From Bombyx mori (taxonomy: Eukaryota > Arthropoda > Insecta > Lepidoptera > Bombycidae), in contig NC_085119.1 of the NCBI RefSeq assembly GCF_030269925.1, positions 14,543,001 to 14,607,000 on the forward strand: a stretch of DNA of 64,000 bases, written 5' to 3'. Positions 37,737 through 49,821 of this stretch are shown here, piece after piece. Position numbers and translations under genes: made by a program. The first letter of the stretch is position 1. Each line of letters opens with the position of its first letter. The notes under the pieces are model-generated. The model saw nothing but the letters and a program-made list of their open reading frames with translations. It was not told where the DNA came from and searched no databases.

Positions 37737-39374
37737 GTAGGTGTTAATCTGTAAATAAATGTAATGGTGCTTTTTTTCACTGCTCTACATAGAATGGTTT
37801 ATCCTACTCTTCAGAACGAAACGCACAAATGATTTTTGCGTTTGGCGTGTTGTGTTTTGGCGTTTGCTTTACCAAATTACAATACATCCTATCAGAAAAT
37901 TGACAGGTTATAGGGAAAAAATTAAAGATATTTTACATTAGTGGAGTTTCCTGGTGCAGTCTGTTGCACAGATCGTACGACAGTGTAGAATTATAACGGA
38001 AACCATAGAAGGTATAATTAAACTTATTGATCAAAATAAGAGCTGCTTTAATCACTAAATAGATTAAGGAAAATTAAACAATCTTCGAATTTCGATTCTT
38101 AGAACTTACAAATACCTTTAGTTGTAAATAAACTTAAAATACGCATTTCACTTTCTATATTATCAGATAAGTAATCCGATCGCAAATATGTATTATAAGA
38201 TAGAAGAATAAAACATGACAAAATTCAACTACAATAAAATCTATGTAAGTACAAAAGCTTCAAATTTTCCACTTCGGAGGCGATAAACCAGACCTTTCCT
38301 TTATCGCAGGTGCCTGAAAAAACTATATCCGTATCTCGGGAACGATCTTGAGGCAGATAGGCGGAACTCTTAAATTCTCACCTAATCTCTCGCTCGTATC
38401 TCTCCCCTTTTTCTACGTTTTAATAAAATAATTCACCCCGAAACAGCGGGCTAACAAAAAGCTATGAAAAGTCGTCGAGCAATCTCGATAAAAACTAGTA
38501 CGATCGTAAACTTGACCCCCTGTTATCCTGTGAAATCAACACGGAAAGTTTAAGAAAATGTTAAATAGGGATGTGATTCGTCGCGTCCTCATTGTCACAG
38601 ATATCGATTTATGTGACAGCAATCGACTGAAGAAGTATTATTTTATCAGGCAATATTTTTCTTCGTTCGTATTTTGAGGTGTGGTGAATTTTTTTATTCT
38701 GATGCCAAATGTGTCCTAACCACTTTCTCACCTATTTTTGGCATGAAACCATCGGGGATGCAAGGTGTCGGCAGCTCACCTCTGTCGGGGTCTATACGCT
38801 TTACATTTGTGTCAAAAGCCGTAGACCTTTTGGTGTACCAGACAGTTTATTCTTGTACACTTTTATAGTCCATAAGGTGCAATAATTCATACTCTGAAAT
38901 TTGTTGCCATGTCCCCGCATTCTAATGATCACTTTTGCCATATCACATCTGACCCTACAATTGATTCTCTTCCATTATGTATGAAAAGTTCTAAAGAATA
39001 TACTTCTTCAAAATATTTTTTAAGGAAACCCTTAGAAAAAGAGACTCTGGAAAATATCCTTTTATCAGTGTGTTCATATGAAAGGCCTATTGAAGAAGAT
39101 TAATTATACTTACTGCAAATATGTGCTTACTGTAATTGGACACCTGAAACAGCGACAGAGTGATGACTTTAGATTTAAGAGTGAAATAATAAACATGGAA
39201 CTGGCATAGAGTGATTGGACAGTTAATTTGATTATTTCCACTTCGTTTTGCGGTGTGATAACAATCGGAATTCTCACATGGGTTAAATTTCATCGTGATT
39301 TCGTAATATATCTATCTACGTTCCTCCTTTTCGTCAAACTAGTTTTATGAAGTGTATAAATTATAAAATCGTCT

Positions 39375-39480
39375 TTATTGCGTTATTGGGTATTCATATT
39401 TCACCTGGAATTAAGTGATTATCGGAGTTCATTGAGATCATAACTCAAATACCATCTTGAGGCGTGAAGTCGAAATCAGA
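39375..39480 (-). mobile_element. Decayed Bm1-like fragment
   Basis: TTCACCTGGAATTAAGTGATT, then GGAGTTCATTGAGATC and CCATCTTGAGGCGTGAAG in Bm1 order. Confidence 0.5.
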
Positions 39481-40548
39481 AATTCGTTATTAAACAGTGA
39501 CAATTGTTGACTGTTTTTATAATAATTGACCCTTGAATCGGGAAAGAATAAGAATGATAATGTTCCGCGACAGAAATAACTTAAGTTACATAATGTTTGT
39601 TTCTGATTTGTCATGGAAACATCATCTAAGAGGTATTTCACTTATCAACTTTATATTGTAGTGATTTATCTGTGCACCTTTATCGATTGTTTTTTTATTA
39701 GATATCGTGACAGATTATTTGACTGTTGCAGTTGCATTATTTGGTAGCTTTCTCGAAAAAAAATTCACAGTTTTATCGCGTAAATTCTGAACGATGCCAG
39801 TGATCAATCAATCAGTACATGCTAGCTTTTGATGCGGGCTGACTCGTCGTGCGTAAGTAGCATCTTGAAAGAACTAACTAAAGCAGCCACGGCAAAACAT
39901 TTCGAAAATTACATTCTAAGCTAAAAAAGTAAAACTTTCCTTGCCTTCATTCCTAAATAGTATTTACTAAGTGTCTATGAGAATACGATTTCTTAGAAGC
40001 CAGTCCTTAAGCCACAAAGTACGAGATAGTATACGTTTGAAAAACTATTAGAAATTTTGTAGCATTCGGCAATAATGATTATGTCTGAACACTAATTTCA
40101 GAGAAAAAAAATCCCTTTATCGATATCCCATGTCCCATCTCCGCTCTCTTCTCAAGATGATTTACGTTAGCCGCTGACACTAAAAATGTGGGTCAGTTTG
40201 GGAATTAAAATTTTATGAGGACTTTGGGTGTATCTAAAACGTGCGTAAAGATAAGCCGTATTACCGAAATGGATTACCTGCTTACATTATGAGCGTCTCT
40301 TAGTTTTTACGATATGTATAAAGAGAATATGTTTTTATTTCACGTATGATAAGATTAAATGGGGCTACCGTGTTTCCCAAAATGTTTGAAACATTATTGA
40401 TATTGGAACAAGATTATTAGATACGAATACATATTTATGTTTTACTGTTCTAGATGAGCAGATTCGTTGTCCACGGTTAGTCACGTTGTTATAGGATCCC
40501 GGTGACGTGCCATGTGAATGTCACCACACACGTCGTGTGGAAGTTTTC

Positions 40549-40937
40549 TTAAGTGGTTACTGGAGTCCATAGACATCTACAACGCAAATGCACCACCCAC
40601 CTTAAGATATAAGTTGTAAGGTCTCAGTATAGTCACAATGGCTGCCCCACCATTCATTATGAAACGCATTACTACTTCACGGCAGAAATAGGCAGGGTAG
40701 TAGTACCTACCCGCGCGTACTCATAAGAGGTCCTACCACCAGTAATTACGCAAATTATAATTTTGCGGGTTTGATTTTTATTACACGATGTTATTCCTTC
40801 ACCGTGGAAGTCAATAGTGAATATTTGTTGAGTACGTATTTCATTTGAAAAATTGGTACCCGCCTGGGATTCGAACACCGGTGCATCGCTCAACACGAAT
40901 GCACCGGACGTCTTATCCTTTAGGCCACGACGACTTC
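40549..40937 (-). mobile_element. Bm1 SINE with complete tRNA-like head
   Basis: From TTAAGTGGTTACTGGAGTCC through the central box to the head GGCCACGACGACTTC. The last 45 bp of the tail are missing or replaced at the left edge. Confidence 0.9.
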
Positions 40938-40945
40938 AAACGGTT

Positions 40946-41177
40946 GCGCCGTGAGTCCGCACGGGTAGATACCACTGCCCTGCCTATTTCTGCCGTGAAG
41001 CAGTAATGCGTTTCGATCTGAAGGGTAGGGCAGCCGTTGTAACTATACTGAGATCTTAGAACTTAAATCTCAAGGCGGGTGGCGCATTTACGTTGTGGAT
41101 GTCTATGGGCTCCAGTAACCACTTAACACCGGATGGGCTGTCAGCAGGTCCACCCATCTAAGCAATTAAAAAAAAAC
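40946..41177 (+). mobile_element. Bm1 SINE, inverted neighbour
   Basis: From GCGCCGTGAGTCCGCACGGG to AAGCAATTAAAAAAAAA. It lies 8 bp from the head of the opposite-strand copy, so the two form a large inverted repeat. Confidence 0.9.
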
Positions 41178-41539
41178 TCTTCCTAACTTTCTGTATTTGG
41201 AAAGAGTTTTATGACCGGCCTGCCTAAAATCAACTCTCCTTGGGCTATATCTGCCATATAATATCCACTTGTTTCTTCTTCTTTTGGTGTTTCGTCAGCT
41301 TCACCCGTTTTTTGTTTTATGATTTGTATTATTATTACAAAAAATAACTTAGATTAAATTTAGATTTTAAAATACCAACAGATTGAACAATCATATTTTA
41401 TTCGCCTAATTTTCTAAAAATCTATCTTTCAAATGTACATCTAAAAATTTGAACATATTCCAAACAATAATAATATACCCCTTCAGAATGAGAATTTAAA
41501 AATATAGTAGGTAGCGAGTGACCTAGGGAGGGAGTGGGG

Positions 41540-42290
41540 GCTAGGGGGTTGATATACTTTTGAGTTTGAGCTAAGGTTACTTAGAAATTGAGCGCGGGTG
41601 CGTTATCTTGGTGAAACAAAACAACTTTAGCGAGCTAGCTCCGCCGTTGCTTGCATAATTCCTCACGCAATTTTGTTATTTGTCCTGCGGACAAAGCCCG
41701 CCAAATCTTAGCTCCATGATTGAGATATTCGATCATTACCACCCCTTGGCTGTCCCAAAAAAATATGGAATCGCCTTAAATTCGGAGTTGGAAATGGCGG
41801 AATTATAGGTCATAGTTATGAATCGAGTCAAAAATCGGTCAAGATCTTGTTGTATCCTACCCAAATAGCTTTCAGTCTCGTTTGTTTCTGCGCATAAGAA
41901 AGCATTCTGGACATCAAGCGCGCTGACTTTTTTGATTTGACTACCTATATGGTTGTGTATAATATTATAGAGACTATCTATAGAAATCTCCATTTCTTCA
42001 GCTATAAAACAGACAGTAACACGAAAATCCGACAAGACAATGTTTTCAACTTTTGAAATTATTTGTTTAGTCATTACCGATGTAGGGCGTCCTGTGCGGA
42101 GTTTGTCGTTAATGGAAGTTCTTCCTCGTTTGAACTCAGCACGCCAATGCGCAACCACAAATATATAGGAACGTGAACCCCTAATGTTGCTCTCAAGGCT
42201 TGATTTACCAGCTCCGTAGCAATATTTTTCAAGCAGAGATACATATTTTATTACCGCGTGAGCTTCAATTTTATCCATTTTTAAGAACAC
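41540..42290 (-). pseudogene. Decayed mariner transposase
   Basis: The N-terminus reads MFLKMDKIEAHAVIKYVSLL, then HWRAEFKRGRTSINDKLRTG and RPTSVMTKQIISKVENIV, the helix-turn-helix half of mariner transposases (normally ..VAEFKRGRTS..GRP.). Downstream in another frame come FFWDSQGVVMIEYL and VLFHQDNAPAL, matching the conserved mariner WDSQGV and HQDNAPAH blocks that include a catalytic Asp region. The frames are broken by stops and shifts and the YSPDLAPSDY block is not seen. No terminal repeats were identified. Confidence 0.8.
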
Positions 42291-43394
42291 GCTCCTACAC
42301 GATGCAAGAAATAACTTCTATTTTTTATATATTAATTGCTTTCTATTATTATTATATCTAATGTCTGAATCAGCCTGCCAGTATTTATTTTTTGCTATCC
42401 AAAGAGAAAATAGCGCATTATCACTATTTATTGAACACCCTTCGTATCTTATCTATCTATCATAACGGCTTAAATAAATACAAAGCATATGTTATTTATG
42501 TACGACAAAATCGCCTATATTCTCGTTAATAGAAATCATGAATAGGAGAATACGTGAGTCATTGAAAGCATTTTACTTTCCTTAATAACCTAATGGGTGG
42601 AGATTAACCTCGATAAGGCTTGTAAAGATCCATGGATAGTCCCATTCCAAGTTTATCTTGGTCGAATCAACCCGGTGTTACTTGTGGTGATTGAAAGATT
42701 TCCCAAGAAACTTTTATTGAACATCACAAGGGAATCTTCCGGCTTTTTGTGTTTTTGTTACGAGATTTTGTATCGGACTAGTGAAGCACAGCCACGCTTG
42801 GTTGAGAACAGCGCTAATTGTATGGAAAAATATGAATTTCTTGAAACTACTTACACGCCACTATCGTATCTAGATCGTTTTAAATATAGTTTGGTTATTC
42901 TGATTATGTTCTGAACGTTAACCAAAATCCGTTTTCGAGTTTTTTCGTATAAGAGTAACAGTATCCAATCAATCCTCACAAACTTAGGCGTTTATAATGC
43001 TAGTAGGATTGACTTTTGCGGTCAGAGGATCGATGTGAGAATAGTTTAATCGACGATGCTCTTCAATCGAAGGTGAATATCTGCAGGTCTCATAGAGCTG
43101 ATATGATGATATGATATGATGATATGGAAGAGGTATTCGTTACTACAAATCCACGTATCTTTATCACTTAAACATGTTTTGCAAGCCTACATCGGTATCA
43201 TAAGCTTGCTAAGCTCTGCCACGAAGCTATCATAGGTTCCGTGTTTATAGAGTGCTAAAAATGTTGATAAATACATCTTATTCGTACGTGTTTAGGTTAA
43301 CTTAGTATTCGAAAATTATAAAATTAATATATTATTGCGAAATTAAAAACTTAACAATGGGATAATTAGTATTTTAAAAAGAATTACGTTCAAT

Positions 43395-43469
43395 CTTCGA
43401 TAAGACCGCCAATTGTACTTTTTTGTATTTAATGTTTCGCATTGTTTTTTTTGTGTTTGATAAAGAAAA

Positions 43470-43506
<37 letters not shown>

Positions 43507-43508
43507 CT

Positions 43509-43549
<41 letters not shown>
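43395..43549 (+). repeat. LINE-tail-like sequence running into a CT microsatellite
   Basis: CGATAAGACCGCCAATTGTAC followed by T-rich sequence and then (CT)n from 43471. The mirrored version is at 43941-44095. Confidence 0.6.
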
Positions 43550-43940
43550 ATCGCGACTGAAACTTAAAAATAGTGCCACAGAAACACATATATTTAACTT
43601 ACGGAGTGCAAATATTGGAACAGTTTACCCTTATATTCAAATGCACCAATTGATTCGAAATCTTCGATGCAAACGTTTCGAAGTTGCACAAAAATCCTCT
43701 ATTTCATCCTTTATCAAATAACGGGAACGCGAATTCAGTCTAGTACAGCGGTCGAATGCGAGGGAAATTTTCATTTTCTGCCGATCCGCACTTATACGGG
43801 ACGTATGAAACAATGGGCGGTGGCAGATGTTCATTTCGGTAAGCGATAACCACGTTGTGGAATACGTGAACGTCGACCGATAACCAAAATCAGGAACGGA
43901 CAATCTTAGCAGCATTTTATTCAACCTGCTCTGTTTTAGT

Positions 43941-43955
43941 GAGAGAGAAAGAGAC

Positions 43956-43994
<39 letters not shown>

Positions 43995-44095
43995 AGGTAC
44001 ACTTTACTGTACACCAAAACACAAGATAGATTCAATAACATTCAAAAACAGATACGCCTTTACAATAGGCGGTCTTATCACTAAAAGCGACAACC
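43941..44095 (-). repeat. GA microsatellite joined to LINE-tail-like sequence
   Basis: (GA)n at 43941-43992, then GTACACTTTACTGTACACC and ATAGGCGGTCTTATCACT. The last is the reverse complement of the GATAAGACCGCC motif at 43399. Confidence 0.6.
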
Positions 44096-44514
44096 GTTTA
44101 ATTTACAGAAATTCTGGAAATTATAAAAATATAGCAGGTATGTTCCGGTGCACTATAGACAATATATTATTATAGAAAATATAATTATATTCATACAAAA
44201 AGTAGATATATAAATAGTCTGGGAGACAAAGCAGTTACGAAGTCGACTTTCGCTTTAAAACAATTGGGGTCATGATAATGCCATTTCTAATAGTTTCGAA
44301 TATTAATTCATATAGCAGTTACAGCAGTTTTGATGTTAGTTGAACGAACCTCAACTTAAAGAAATGCCATTAAAACCAAATAAGGCTTGGGACTTAAACA
44401 GATCACACCGATGAGAACTTCTTCTAGATTAACCGCTATTTGTTCAATAGGTTTGTGTTTATGAAGGTTACTTGTTGTTAATCTATTAGCGATTAGTTTA
44501 CATTTAATCGGCCT

Positions 44515-44777
44515 TTAACGGCCGTCTGGTGTAGTGGTAAGTGACATGGTCACTACACAAGGGGGTCGCGGGTTCGAATCCCGCCAAGGGAAGATATTTA
44601 TATGTTAAATATAAATGTCTTTTCCAGGGTTATGGATGTATATTAAAATATAAGTATGTGTATAATAAAAATCTTACATTTATTTCCGTTATCTGGTACC
44701 TGTAACACAAGTTCTTTACGAACTTATCACGGGACCAGTTAACGTGGCGTGATTGTTAGTAAATATTTATTTATTTA
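44515..44777 (+). mobile_element. tRNA-derived SINE, family 3
   Basis: AACGGCCGTCTGGTGTAGTGG (A-box region), B box GGGTTCGAATCCC, the body with TCCAGGGTTATGGATGTAT, and the ATTTATTTATTTAAT tail. Confidence 0.82.
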
Positions 44778-45397
44778 ATCGCACAAGCGTCGCAAGCTTA
44801 GGCGCGTCATAGCGCTCAGAAATCGATGTTGGGGTGAGTTCATTCTGAAGATGGGTGGTAAGCGGCAGAAGTGATTTTCTTGAATAATAATTTCCCAAAA
44901 CTATCTGACTCATAATGTTACAAGTATTAATTCTGATAATTTTTAAAAAAAATTATTGCCCTTGTAGACAGACGACCATGGACTGCCTGCTACGTACTGC
45001 CAATTTTTTACGTTCAGTCCTGGTGAGACTGGAAAGGCCTCTAGATTACCAGTAATCTCAATAAAAAAAATCTTATAAATTAATCTTAAAATAAAGCTTC
45101 TGAATAAAGCTTGCAAAGAAATTTTCGAAAAGAAAAGGGTTTGTTCTGGGAAATTTATATTTCTGCGGAACGAAAACTGTGCAAAACCATTAGAACTATG
45201 AAAGAAAATCACTCGCTAGTTTATTCATATTTCAAAAATGATTTTCTAAATTCACTGAATGAGAACAATTCAAAATGATATTGAAATGAAGCAGTATTTT
45301 TTTTCTGATGCAACCGATACTGTGTTCAATCTTAATAAGGTTGGCACTAGTTATTAAAACTTTAAAATGAATTAAATAAATTTGAAAATGGACTAAA

Positions 45398-45512
45398 GTA
45401 GATAGACAGCGGCTTAGCTTTGTCTCTGGCAATGCTGAGGTCCATAGGGGACGGTAACCACTCAACATCAGGTGGGTTGTATGCTCGTCTGCATACAAGG
45501 CCAATAAAAAAA
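45398..45512 (+). repeat. Short LINE-type 3' tail repeat
   Basis: GATAGACAGCGGCTTAGC, then GGACGGTAACCACTCAACATC and the CCAATAAAAAAA end. A reversed scrap of the same tail is at 44946-44990. Confidence 0.8.
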
Positions 45513-46264
45513 CAGTTTTTCCTGATTCTAATGATACTCTACCAGTAGTACTAAGTCTACCTGTCATCGTAGCGCTTGCAACAGTGCCATAATATCGAAA
45601 ATTCATTATAACAAAAAATCTCGATAGATAAGGCTTAAAACAATTTGTAAATAAATTTTGCTTTGCACTGAGAGTATTTTTTCATTAAGACTTTTTAATT
45701 GCTACTGTATGAGCTTACAATCCATTCTATGTTATGTGATTGATAAATATAACAATTATCGAGTATCAAAACCAACACACAAAACACGTTTTATTTAAAA
45801 AATATCCATTTCCGGGCAGCCCTATAGCGGATATATCCGACACTCATTTACCGAACCTTTTGTTTCGGTTCGAAAACATTTTCATTTCTTCGTCCACACT
45901 GGAGAGGGTCCTAGTTTGTTTATCCGCAATTTGAGGATATACCACAAGCGTCTATACTTTAGCGATTCTCCGCGTACTGATTTCGTTTTGATTGTGAATA
46001 AATTTCGGTAACAGAGGTAAACACCGCTATTTGCCCGAATAAGTGGAATTCGTTCTGACAAAAATGTTTCGGATTTGTTTCCTTGTATTATTATATGGTG
46101 AAGGTTTTTATTTTCTTCTTTTGTTTTCCCTTCGAGGAGAAACTATTTAGAATTTTATTTTCGTATATTATAGACTTATCCATTCTTTCCAGTCCAGTCT
46201 TTTATCGAGTTTTAAAACTATACTATAAATAATGAAACCGTATTAATATAATTTTTATCTCACG

Positions 46265-46358
46265 TTCGGTGGCGGCTTTTACGTTTTAGATGTCTATGAG
46301 CTCCGGTAACCAATTTAAACCAGGTGGGCCGTCGTCTACCCATCTAAGAAATAAAAAT
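46265..46358 (+). mobile_element. Bm1 3' end fragment
   Basis: GGTGGCGGCTTTTACGTTTT through CATCTAAGAAATAAAAATAA. Diverged. Confidence 0.75.
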
Positions 46359-46574
46359 AATTATTTAGGTATATATTTATATGTACCAATTTCATTTCAA
46401 GACGATATATTATCAAATTACTAAAGTAATTATTGTAGTAGTAGGTGGGATTAAGGATACGCTTTTCAACGATTAAGGACATAAGTAAGTTCAAAAAGAG
46501 TCTTTAGGCTGAAGAAAACTGACATAAACTGATAAATTAACAGTGATATTTTTGCTGAAACAGAACGAGTGACC

Positions 46575-46781
46575 TCATGGAACATCTGGTATTAAGTTCT
46601 TGCCGGAGCCCACTAGTCATTAACGGCGTAAATGCGCCAAACATCTGGAGGCATGAGTTTTAAGTCTATAGTACAACGGAATCCCCAGCATTAAAACTGG
46701 AACACATTACTATTTCGCGGCAGAAATAGGCGGAGCCATGGTACGTGTCTATATAGGCTTACAAGATGCTCTATCACTAGT
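46575..46781 (-). mobile_element. Decayed Bm1-like fragment
   Basis: CATCTGGTATTAAGTTCTTG, CGCGGCAGAAATAGGCGGAG and GATGCTCTATCACTAG follow Bm1 order with many changes. Confidence 0.65.
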
Positions 46782-47481
46782 GAAAATTTCTGACCAGTAA
46801 TTTTTTTTTACATTGTGGAATTTTGGTAGAATTTTTTAGTAACACCATTTCCCCAAGCTCCTCCCTTAATTCTCGATGGATAAATATCTCTCTAAAGCGC
46901 TCATGAGTTCTTTTGTAATTCGCTGATTATATTATGGCGTTCAATAAGCATGTTTAGGACATAAAAGTCAAATGAGTTCTTTTGAAACGTGAAGAATCTA
47001 GAGTGTGCAAGCGTCTTAGCTAAAATACTTTTTTGTATGTTCTCACTTGAGGTATCGTTTCTATGAAATTAATAGCACGCTGAGTTCTAAGCGAATGCGA
47101 AGCTATCATTCAAAAATGAACACTGTAAAATTTCAAACATAATAAAATTACTTGAACGAATTTTGAAATGTGAATTCTTAACGTAAAACCTAAACATAAA
47201 TTATTACGAGCATTAAACATTTTATTGGATAAGGATAATAATATTAAGTCTGTAATCATTTATAGCATGAAATGTTATTTCATTAGCCTTTTATTCGCTT
47301 TTAGAATGGGCAACATTGTAATTTATTTTGCAAAGTGAGTTGAGTTTTATGACGTGAAATAAATTGCGCGTATTAATGGTGGAACTAAAGTTTGATACAG
47401 TAAAAAAAGCCTGTTACTTCTCTTTTAGTCGTTTCTAGGGGGTTAGTTTTACTTTTTTGTTTATAAAATTTATTTCAACTT

Positions 47482-47725
47482 ACTCCGTGGTCCAGTAGTT
47501 AGCAGCCCTGACTGTTACACTGAAGTTTGTGGGTTCGATTCCCACGTCGGGCAAACATTGTGTGATGAATAAGTTTCTTTGCTCTTTGTCTAGGTGCTTA
47601 TTATGTATTTATGTGTATATTTAAACATATTTAAGTATTTTTATTATTCTATTTTACTCATAACACAGGGGATCGTAAAATGTGGCCGGATGACCGTGCG
47701 TTATTTAATTTTGTTCCTGTTATAT
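47482..47725 (+). mobile_element. tRNA-derived SINE, family 2
   Basis: ACTCCGTGGTCCAGTAGTTAG, B box GGGTTCGATTCCC, then CATTGTGTGATGAATAAG and GGCCGGATGACCGTGCG shared with the copy at 11440. The tRNA resemblance is in the head only; it is not a free tRNA gene. Confidence 0.75.
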
Positions 47726-48299
47726 TTAATTCTGTTCCGAACTATAATTATTCTTATTGTATTTATTGTTGTGGATGACCAGACTCACTCGGTATTATAA
47801 CTACTCAATTTTATATAATATCTCTATCAATAGATATTTGTGGTTACGTAAATAAAAAATAGGTAAAAGGCAAAAAACCTTTTAGTCCTTTTTCTCCATT
47901 GTTCGTCAAGCGATATTTTATTTAACAACTATTCGACGACGATCTGTAGATCTATCAATAGATGTGTGTGTACTTTGGTAAGCACGTAAGAAGCTATACT
48001 TCTTTGGCGTAATTGTGTTAGTTATCAACTCACGATTTACAAAATTCGTTACCTAATACTTATAATAACAATTTACAATTTAATAATAATGTGTTAAAAT
48101 CGGATCACGGATCTGTTTTCTTAAACTTATCATAAAGATAATACTTCAGAACTTTTGGGAACCATTTTTATTTCACCTTAACTAGATAAAATGTCATTAG
48201 CAAAACCAAATAGAATTTAGATCGACCACTGGGTAAATAATAGTCAGTCTCAAAGTTTACTCACAAACTATTAGTATTAACAGTGGAGGTCTTATCTAC

Positions 48300-48412
48300 T
48301 TTAGCTGGGAAGCGGTAATGCGTTTCGGTTTCAAGAGTGGGAAAGCTGCCGCACAATACAATTGATAGTTTTCCTACATGTTTAAAGGTGGTATTTACGC
48401 TGTGACGTCGTT
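48300..48412 (+). mobile_element. Decayed Bm1-like fragment
   Basis: GGGAAGCGGTAATGCGTTTC and GAAAGCTGCCG are clear Bm1 pieces; the rest is diverged. It ends about 95 bp before the Ig2 exon acceptor. Confidence 0.6.
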
Positions 48413-48507
48413 GACGAATCTCGAAAAAAAAGCACAACTCAACTCAACAAATTCGAGATTAATAAACGCTATTTGACCATTGTAATTCGTGTGTGTTTTT
48501 CGCGCAG

Positions 48508-48618
48508 AGCTCCCGAATAAGCCGGTTATCTTTGACGAATTCGGCAAGGAAATATCCGGTGCGGCGGGCCCTTACAACGAGGGTGGGGACTTCAAACTTA
48601 TTTGTTCAGTAAACGGGG
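48508..48618 (+). CDS. Sidestep-family protein, exon for first half of Ig domain 2
   Basis: The acceptor TTTTTCGCGCAG ends at 48507 and the donor GTAAGA starts at 48619; the exon is phase 1 on both sides (111 nt). It encodes ELPNKPVIFDEFGKEIS followed by PYNEGGDFKLICSVNGG. The KPVI.DE..G.E....GPYNEG pattern is the conserved start of Ig2 in Sidestep proteins, directly after the Ig1 end in the previous exon. LICSV has the first Ig2 cysteine. The final G completes a Gly codon with the next exon, so the reading frame is continuous. Confidence 0.85.
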
Positions 48619-49033
48619 GTAAGAACAATGATTTTATGTGAATTTCCTGCTACCTCATTACGAGTGATTCTATACCCGTTGAATGTTTCAAAGAATTTCA
48701 ACTTGGAGACAAATGCTTTTCTTTAGAATTTATGAAATTAATAATGTCGATTTGATCTTCGTTCAGTTTAAGGTGCCTTTGCGATGCCTTTGTATTGTTA
48801 CGTGCTCGTGGGTGTTTTGTGTGTACAATTGTTATAATAGTACTTTCAATTTCTGTTTTTTTTTATTTTGGGGGCTAAGTCTGTGTATTTAATTTTGTTT
48901 TAGCTATAATATATAGTTTTTGTGAATGTGTTTGTGTTGTTTTAAGCAATTGCCATCTTTTAAATTTCAACTCGTAATCTTTATATAGCTTCTTCGTATG
49001 ACCATCATTTACTTAACATTTTTTTAAATATAG
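48619..49033 (+). other. Short intron splitting Ig domain 2
   Basis: A 415-bp AT-rich intron with canonical GTAAGA and ATATAG ends, phase 1. No repeat recognised. The open frame 48683-48892 inside it is hydrophobic low-complexity and not considered a gene. Confidence 0.75.
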
Positions 49034-49246
49034 GTACACCCACTCCAAGAGTACAATGGCTGCACGGAGACACAGTTTTAACGACTTTGGGAGCCAGTGA
49101 CCTTCAACCTTCGGGGATGACCAGGACTCTAGTACTAGTTGTGAAGAACGCTACTAGGCTGCATTTGTCTGCTGTTTACACTTGCACGGCTGATAACACA
49201 CTGTTGTCTACACCGCAGAAGACTAGCGTTCGAGTGGATCTGTATT
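49034..49246 (+). CDS. Sidestep-family protein, exon for second half of Ig domain 2
   Basis: The acceptor ATATAG ends at 49033 and the donor GTGAGTA starts at 49247; phase 1 in, phase 1 out (213 nt). The product reads TPTPRVQWLHGDTV (Ig core tryptophan), a long loop, then RTLVLVVKNATRL and LSAVYTCTADNTLL. YTCTA has the second cysteine of the domain. KNAT is a possible N-glycosylation site. The exon ends in VDLY, the last strand of Ig2. An RTE-like repeat starts only 27 nt past the donor. Confidence 0.85.
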
Positions 49247-49273
49247 GTGAGTAAAGTGTAATTTTATTGATTA

Positions 49274-49520
49274 CTAGCTGACCCGGCAGACTTCGTAGTG
49301 CCTCAATCGATAAATAAAAGACGGATCAAGGGGACACATCAAAGGAAAAACAAAATTGTCTGTTTTTATATAATTCCGAGCTTTTTTATATTTTCTCACC
49401 TTTTAAACCTTTCTTGGATTTCCACGAATAATTTAAGACCAAAATTAGCCAAATCGGTCTAGCCGTTCTCGAGTTTTAGCGAGACTAACGGACAGCAATT
49501 CATTTTTATATATAGAGATA
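49274..49520 (+). mobile_element. RTE-like 3' tail repeat, copy 3, next to a splice donor
   Basis: CTAGCTGACCCGGCAGACTT to TTTTTATATATAGAGATA, with a roughly 45-bp internal deletion relative to the other copies. It starts 27 nt after the Ig2 exon donor. Confidence 0.72.
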
Positions 49521-49710
49521 GTGGGAAACTTGGTTTATTAATCGGAGTTAAGGCTTGAATAGTTTTGAAGCAGTCATGGTCGAATAAAATGTCTGGTTCA
49601 GTAGTACGTGTGATGTGACGACATTGCCAAATTCTAAAACAGGTATCAATTTTAAAATTACCAATTTTTTTTTAAATATGTATTTAGCACATGCTTACAA
49701 CTTCCTCAAT

Positions 49711-49815
49711 GAATCAATAACATCGTGTAATAAAAATCAAATCCGCAAACCAATCAACTTTATTTTATTTTCGGCAACCACTGCCATCTTGACTATTTCT
49801 GCCGCGAATTAATGG
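49711..49815 (+). mobile_element. Decayed Bm1 central fragment
   Basis: TCAATAACATCGTGTAATAA followed by a diverged CTATTTCTGCCGCGAA box. Confidence 0.6.
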
Positions 49816-49821
49816 GATAGT

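Larger units (their letters stand above)
37737..48507 (+). other. 10.8-kb intron of the Sidestep-like gene
   Basis: GT at 37737 and AG at 48506-48507. It holds an inverted pair of Bm1 elements (40549-41177), a decayed mariner (41540-42290), two LINE-tail/microsatellite blocks (43395-44095), two tRNA-derived SINEs (44515, 47482) and decayed Bm1 pieces. The stretches 37740-39370, 39650-40540, 42300-43390, 45520-46260 and 47730-48290 show nothing I can identify. Confidence 0.7.

Noticed and set aside
43637..44041. 134-codon - strand open frame
   Set aside because: Its central part is translated CT microsatellite (Ser-Leu repeats); the rest has no known motif.
44515..44595. Possible functional tRNA gene
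   Set aside because: A and B boxes are present but the same head is joined to the same body at 57066-57334, so it is a SINE head.
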